Shown: positions 6,176-9,324 of the stretch, piece by piece
Position numbering within the stretch: position 1 is the stretch's first letter
Layout: every line of letters starts with the position of its first letter
DNA from: Bog-366 sp964501985
Lineage (GTDB): Bacteria > Acidobacteriota > Terriglobia > UBA7540
DNA length: 9,324 nucleotides
Direction of reading: 5' to 3'
Assembly: GCA_964501985.1 (NCBI GenBank)
Contig: CAZCVY010000266.1
Span: 1 to 9,324 of the forward strand
Program-made: the position numbers and the translations under genes
The notes under the pieces: model-generated
Databases searched by the model: none
What the model was told of the DNA's origin: nothing
Seen by the model: the letters and a program-made list of their open reading frames with translations, nothing else

Positions 6176-6204
6176 ATTATGAAAGATATTTAGCTCCAAG
6201 TCAA
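6176..6204 (-). promoter_or_regulatory. Sigma-70-like promoter of the receiver gene
   Basis: Read on the minus strand, TTGACT (6204-6199) and CATAAT (6181-6176) are separated by exactly 17 bases. Each box matches the consensus at five of six positions. The predicted start of transcription is near 6169. This leaves a leader of about 80 bases before the GTG at 6088. A second, overlapping TTGACT lies five bases further upstream. Confidence 0.6.
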
Positions 6205-6332
6205 GTCAATTGATGGAGCCGTCCTGTGCAACTTTGAGACGTAGCGCCCCCCTTCCTGCCGGCACAAGAGCCGCCCAGTTGGCCGTTCTGCAAAATCCGA
6301 CAATTCGAGGAAAGCAGGCAATGGCGCGCGGC
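6200..6332. other. Spacer between hydrolase and receiver genes
   Basis: These 133 bases after the metallo-beta-lactamase-fold gene show no convincing gene and no terminator hairpin followed by a T-run. The -35 box of the receiver promoter reaches into its last few bases. Confidence 0.4.
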
Positions 6333-7112
6333 CTATGGCAGCGTTGGCGCCTCTTCCTCGCCGCTGGAGAAATCCCCATCGTGCCCGGGAAGTATGCGTC
6401 CCGTGATGCTCAGGATGCGCGCCCGGTCACGCTGAAACTGCGCCCGATTATGCGGGATCATGGTGAACACGTTCTCATCGTGCTCGCGCGTCAGGACGGC
6501 GTCCCCGGCGATGACCGTAGGGCGATCGCCGTTGTGTACGACCACAGAGACATGGCCGGGCACATGGCCGTTGGTCACCAGGAACTCCAAGTCGTCCGGG
6601 AGAGGCTTCGTCTCGGTCCACCGAAAGCGCGAGGGGTCGCCCAGCCGTTTGCGGTCCCACCAGCGCAGGGCGAATCGGCGCAGGGCGCCCATCATCTCCG
6701 ACGTTCGTTCGTAGTCAGGTGATTCCGGGTAATACTTCAAGCTCAGCTTCTCCCAATTCGGCACGTCGAGCAGATCGGCGTAAGCCTCGCAGCACCAATC
6801 GTAGGATTGCTGCGACCCATAGATGTCGCTTTGGGGAAAGAGGCAGTTGTTCATAACATGGTCGACATGAAAATGTGTATTGACAACCATTCGTATATCG
6901 CTTGGTTTGAGGCCTCGCCGTTCGAGCGCTTCGAGAAGCCGGTGGGCCTCATGCGGCATGCCGGTATCGACGATAATATGTTGGTGGCCGCGGGTGAGCA
7001 GCGTGCTTGTTGCGCCCCGCCAACTGCCGGGAAGCAACACCTCCGTTTTCCACGAGGAATGCTTCACGGCGGGGTCGGGAGGTTGCAATTCCGGTGCGTC
7101 AGCTTTTCCCAT
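6333..7112 (-). CDS. Metallo-beta-lactamase-fold hydrolase
   Basis: A 259-residue member of the metallo-beta-lactamase superfamily, a fold whose members hydrolyse lactones, thioesters, phosphoesters and other bonds at a one- or two-zinc site. The binding set is complete: H80-x-H82-x-D84-H85 (NTHFHVDHVMNN), H187 (GHVPGHVSVVV), D204 (AGDAVLT) and H244 (LPGHDGDF). The region between the first motif and H187 is about 100 residues with many Trp, Tyr and Arg, as in quorum-quenching-lactonase-like members, but the substrate cannot be named. The frame is open far upstream; ATG at 7112 was chosen because the fold begins soon after, at WKTEVLLPGSWRGATSTLL. No ribosome site precedes it, so the start is less sure; ATG at 7196 is the next choice. 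The receiver gene lies downstream on the same strand with its own promoter. Confidence 0.85.
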   Translation of the reverse strand: MGKADAPELQPPDPAVKHSSWKTEVLLPGSWRGATSTLLTRGHQHIIVDTGMPHEAHRLLEALERRGLKPSDIRMVVNTHFHVDHVMNNCLFPQSDIYGSQQSYDWCCEAYADLLDVPNWEKLSLKYYPESPDYERTSEMMGALRRFALRWWDRKRLGDPSRFRWTETKPLPDDLEFLVTNGHVPGHVSVVVHNGDRPTVIAGDAVLTREHDENVFTMIPHNRAQFQRDRARILSITGRILPGHDGDFSSGEEEAPTLP

Positions 7113-7370
7113 CGTTTTGATTGCGGAGTGGGACTCCGATCTCGCCCGGCTCCCTGCTTGATGTGCTGGGTTCGGGACTCGCCGGTGAGTCTGCATGCTT
7201 GTCCAAGAAAGGCCAATCGCTTCCACCGAACACACATTGAGGTTATGGTGGAGAAGCTGACCATGCTCCTGGCGGGAGTATCCTACCGCGTCCGTGAGCG
7301 ACGACAAGGCTCCACGGCGTATTCTATCAGCGAAATCAAGTTCTGCGCGAGGAATGTCGTGGCTACAGGG
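7113..7370. other. Non-coding spacer upstream of the hydrolase gene
   Basis: About 260 bases without a supported gene. A perfect hairpin, CGGAGT-GGG-ACTCCG at 7124-7138, stands 12 bases upstream of the hydrolase ATG. No tRNA-like cloverleaf, no clear promoter pair and no heptad repeat were found here. Confidence 0.4.
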
Positions 7371-7588
7371 CCTACGACCTAAGTCGGAGGTGGGCAATTT
7401 GCCCCCTTGGCTGGGTTTTTCAATCCAGCTTGCGGGTTCCGAATCGCTTTTCCTCGGCCCGCAAGCGACAAAATGTTCGCGCCATTTGGCGCGAGAATTG
7501 CACATCTTATCTGCCCTCGCGTTGAATCTGCGGGCGCAAGTCGATCCGCCGGGCGCTCGCTTTTGTCGCGGCGCTTGAAGGATCAAGC
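7356..7588 (+). ncRNA. Hairpin-rich leader upstream of the ferredoxin gene, candidate structured RNA
   Basis: The 250 bases before the ferredoxin ATG hold a series of inverted repeats. GTCGTGG (7356-7362) can pair with CCTACGAC (7372-7378), but the same bases pair with GTCGGAGG (7383-7390) instead. GGGC (7392-7395) pairs with GCCC (7401-7404). GCTGG (7410-7414) pairs with CCAGC (7425-7429). GCTTGCGGG (7428-7436) pairs perfectly with CCCGCAAGC (7458-7466) and overlaps the previous arm. TCGCGCC (7477-7483) pairs with GGCGCGA (7488-7494) around ATTT. GCTTGA (7573-7578) pairs with TCAAGC (7583-7588) around AGGA, just upstream of the ribosome site. Mutually exclusive stems are typical of leaders that switch. 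I recognise no known riboswitch class, and no promoter was firmly found, so transcription is inferred. Confidence 0.35.
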
Positions 7589-7595
7589 ACTCATT

Positions 7596-7602
7596 AAAGG
7601 AG
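7596..7602 (+). promoter_or_regulatory. Ribosome binding site of the ferredoxin gene
   Basis: AAAGGAG followed by nine bases and the ATG at 7612. It is strong and decides the start. It lies seven bases after the last hairpin of the leader. Confidence 0.75.
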
Positions 7603-7611
7603 AAATCATTC

Positions 7612-7863
7612 ATGGCTTTTGTGATCACTGATAGTTGCACCAAAGATGAAAAATGTATCGAGGTTTGCCCGGTTGATTGCATTCATCCTCGCCACGATGA
7701 AGCCAAATTCGCCGAGGTCCCCCAACTGTTCATCGACGCCGTCAACTGCATTGACTGTGGCGCCTGCGTCCCGGTATGCGAGGCATCGGCGATCTTCCCG
7801 GAGGCCGAGCTGCCCGAGGATCTCACGGACCTTACGGCAAAGAACGCAGAGTACTACCAGTAG
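7612..7863 (+). CDS. Small 7Fe-type ferredoxin ([3Fe-4S]/[4Fe-4S])
   Basis: A soluble electron carrier of 83 residues. Cysteines lie at 9, 15, 19, 23, 46, 49, 52 and 56. By comparison with Azotobacter ferredoxin I, C9, C15 and C56 would hold a [3Fe-4S] cluster and C19, C46, C49 and C52 a [4Fe-4S] cluster, with C23 free. The first loop is two residues shorter than in that protein (C-x5-C instead of C-x7-C), and it lacks the extra Cys that would complete a second [4Fe-4S] site. After C56 stands Glu where Pro is usual (VCEASAIF). The tail ELPEDLTDLTAKNAEYYQ matches the short tail of the family and lacks the long C-terminal extension. Gene neighbours do not show its redox partner. A terminator-like inverted repeat follows, so it is probably monocistronic. 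Confidence 0.92.
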   Translation: MAFVITDSCTKDEKCIEVCPVDCIHPRHDEAKFAEVPQLFIDAVNCIDCGACVPVCEASAIFPEAELPEDLTDLTAKNAEYYQ

Positions 7864-7891
7864 TTGGGTCCGCTGCCACGGTTTCCTGATT

Positions 7892-7975
7892 GACGCGCCA
7901 GCGTGCCCTTCAGGCAAAGCGCTGCGCCACCCATTGCGAATTCGCCTTGCTGGCGCGTCTGCCCTTTCTTGTTTC
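7892..7975 (+). terminator. Terminator-like inverted repeat after the ferredoxin gene
   Basis: GACGCGCCAGC (7892-7902) is perfectly complementary in reverse to GCTGGCGCGTC (7949-7959), giving an 11-bp GC-rich stem. The loop of 46 bases can itself fold (TGCC at 7904-7907 with GGCA at 7912-7915, and GCGAATTCGC). A T- and C-rich stretch, CCCTTTCTTGTTTCC, follows the stem. The T-run is broken, so a factor-independent terminator is likely but not certain. Confidence 0.5.
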
Positions 7976-7992
7976 CTTCTCATGTTCACATC

Positions 7993-8009
7993 CTGAAGTC
8001 TCTCTTCAG
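7993..8009. other. Short hairpin upstream of the dehydratase-like gene
   Basis: CTGAAG-TCTCT-CTTCAG forms a perfect 6-bp stem with a five-base loop. It lies 110 bases before the enolase-superfamily gene, in a spacer of 255 bases. A loose T-rich stretch follows at 8022-8028. Function unknown; it could belong to the ferredoxin terminator region. Confidence 0.3.
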
Positions 8010-8118
8010 TTGTCTGGAAGTGATTTTTCCGTTAGATTAATTCTCCTTTAGATATGTCGAAGTTGACGGCGCTTAGAGCGTGCGGCTGAGCTAAGATTGC
8101 TCGCTGGGGAATCTTCTG

Positions 8119-9270
8119 ATGAAAATTACAAACGTCGAGCCCTTGGTCCTGGGAACGAGCTGGCGCAATCTGATCTTTTTGAAAGTGTCGACGGACGAAG
8201 GTCTGGTGGGTTATGGCGAGTGCACCACCCAGAATCGCGAAGAAGGAGTGCTGGGATATTTGCCCGGTGCGGTACGGCGGCACGTGTTGGGCTCCGATCC
8301 TTTTAACATCGAGGATCTTTGGCTGCGCATGTACCGCAACGACTTTTGGCGCGGCGGAGTGATTGCCACCTCGGTGATGAGCGGAATTGATGTGGCCTGT
8401 TGGGATATCATCGGCAAGGCGGTTGGCCAACCTGTGTGGAGGCTGTTGGGTGGGCAATGCCATGAAAGAATCAAGGCCTATGCGAATGCCTGGTATACGG
8501 TCGAGCGTACGCCCCAGGAATTTGCCAAGCGCGTGAAAGTGGTTCTGGAGAAGGGTTACAAGGCGCTTAAGGTCGATCCCTTTGGCCCCGGCGCCATGGA
8601 GCTTTCCCGCGCGGAAAAGATTCGCTCTGTCGGACTCGTGGCGGCGATCCGCGATGCCGTGGGACCAGATGTCGAAATCTTCGTGGAAATGCACGGCCGG
8701 TTTAGCGCCGCCACAGCGATTGATATCGCGCGTATGCTCGAACCCTATCAGCCGGGTTGGATCGAGGAGCCTTGCCCGCCTGAGGATATCCCTTCGCTCC
8801 AAAAGGTCGCCGCCCAAGTGCGGATTCCGGTCGCGACGGGTGAGCGTTACTTCACCCACCACGGGTTTCGCGAGGTTCTGGAATCCGGCGCCGCCGACAT
8901 CTTGCAGCCTGACGTCATCCACGCCGGCGGAATTCTGGACATGAAGAAGATCGCTGCCATGGCCGATGCACGCAACTTGATGGTGGCGCCGCACAATTCC
9001 AACGGCCCGGTCTGCACGGCGGCGAGCGTGCATTTTGGTTTCTGCACCACCAATATCAAGGTGCAGGAGTGCTTCGACGACTTTTCCGAGTCCTGGGTAA
9101 TCGAGGCGGTGCCCGGAACCCCACGGCCCCACGACGGCTACTTTCATCTTCCTCAAGGCCCCGGCTTGGGCATTTCCTTGAACGAAGACCTGATCAAGGA
9201 GCACCCCTTCAAAGAGGGGTTCTTCAACATGTTTGAGGCTAACTGGCATTTGCGTCAATTCCGGCCATGA
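8119..9270 (+). CDS. Enolase-superfamily sugar-acid dehydratase-like protein (mandelate racemase/muconate lactonizing group)
   Basis: A 383-residue (beta/alpha)8-barrel enzyme whose relatives abstract a proton next to a carboxylate with Mg2+ and usually dehydrate or epimerise sugar acids. Residues 1-120 form the capping domain (WDIIGKAVGQPVWRLLGG). The barrel holds K148 and K151 (GYKALKVDP), metal ligands E190, E216 (WIEEP) and E242 (TGER), H192 in VEMHGRF, D265 (LQPDVIHAGG) and H292 (APHNSNGP), then QECFDD. The H192 and D265-H292 layout resembles galactonate dehydratase; the first ligand is Glu where that enzyme has Asp (DFHGR), a variant I recall in a related uncharacterised subgroup. The start has only GGGGAA about nine bases upstream. 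No transporter, regulator or sugar-acid kinase lies near, so the substrate stays open. Confidence 0.88.
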   Translation: MKITNVEPLVLGTSWRNLIFLKVSTDEGLVGYGECTTQNREEGVLGYLPGAVRRHVLGSDPFNIEDLWLRMYRNDFWRGGVIATSVMSGIDVACWDIIGKAVGQPVWRLLGGQCHERIKAYANAWYTVERTPQEFAKRVKVVLEKGYKALKVDPFGPGAMELSRAEKIRSVGLVAAIRDAVGPDVEIFVEMHGRFSAATAIDIARMLEPYQPGWIEEPCPPEDIPSLQKVAAQVRIPVATGERYFTHHGFREVLESGAADILQPDVIHAGGILDMKKIAAMADARNLMVAPHNSNGPVCTAASVHFGFCTTNIKVQECFDDFSESWVIEAVPGTPRPHDGYFHLPQGPGLGISLNEDLIKEHPFKEGFFNMFEANWHLRQFRP

Positions 9271-9300
9271 TCGAGTCGTAGACGGTCGGTTGGTCCCCCC

Positions 9301-9324
9301 TGACACCTAGCACCTGACACCTGA
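9301..9324 (-). repeat. Heptad repeat array at the window end
   Basis: TGACACC, TAGCACC, TGACACC and TGA run in exact 7-base phase to the last base of the window, so the array may continue. It lies 30 bases after the dehydratase-like gene and is the same unit as in the arrays flanking cysE. Confidence 0.7.

Noticed and set aside
6089..6199. Extension of the receiver protein to a TTG codon at 6199
   Set aside because: The predicted transcription start near 6169 lies downstream of this codon, and the shorter form from GTG at 6088 has a ribosome site and CheY-like numbering.
7428..7450. GGGTTCCGAATC resembling a tRNA T-arm
   Set aside because: The loop length is wrong and no acceptor, D or anticodon stems fit around it.
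7113..7682. Extension of the hydrolase frame by 190 codons upstream
   Set aside because: It would run through the hairpin-rich leader and into the ferredoxin gene on the other strand, and the added residues resemble no domain.
8032..9306. Long minus-strand open frame of 424 codons opposite the dehydratase-like gene
   Set aside because: It mirrors a gene with a full set of catalytic motifs and shows no domain of its own.

Overview
The window is about 9.3 kb of ordinary-density bacterial chromosome of fairly high G+C, with ten protein genes, no rRNA or tRNA, and no transposase, integrase or CRISPR array. The mix suggests a soil-type Acidobacteriota bacterium: a short 7Fe-type ferredoxin, DinB-like and DoxX-like proteins, a secreted matrixin-like protease, and intergenic stretches built from a degenerate 7-base unit (TGACACC / GGTGTCA). 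This assignment is inference from gene style, not proof.

Left part (1-2245): cysK and cysE lie in tandem and encode the last two steps of cysteine synthesis. Serine acetyltransferase makes O-acetylserine and CysK converts it with sulfide to cysteine. The CysE protein ends in Asp-Gly-Ile, the tail known to dock into CysK, so the pair probably forms the cysteine synthase complex. The gap between the genes is built of heptad repeats. One of these can pair over 20 bp with the cysE Shine-Dalgarno region.

Middle-left (2249-4705): an N-terminally shortened DoxX-like membrane protein on the minus strand diverges from a peroxiredoxin, followed by a DinB-fold protein and a secreted TPR-plus-matrixin metalloprotease. 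These look like small stress or envelope genes without a single shared pathway.

Middle-right (4847-7112): an RmlD-like sugar-nucleotide reductase converges on, and overlaps by 15 bp, a stand-alone CheY-like receiver gene. The receiver gene has a good sigma-70-type promoter with a 19-bp perfect palindrome just downstream of it. Upstream on the same strand is a metallo-beta-lactamase-fold hydrolase.

Right part (7113-9324): about 500 bases of non-coding DNA precede a small 7Fe-type ferredoxin. The last 250 bases of it hold a run of hairpins, some mutually exclusive, and are the best candidate here for an undescribed structured RNA leader. A terminator-like inverted repeat follows the ferredoxin. 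Then comes an enolase-superfamily sugar-acid dehydratase-like gene, and the window closes in another heptad repeat array.
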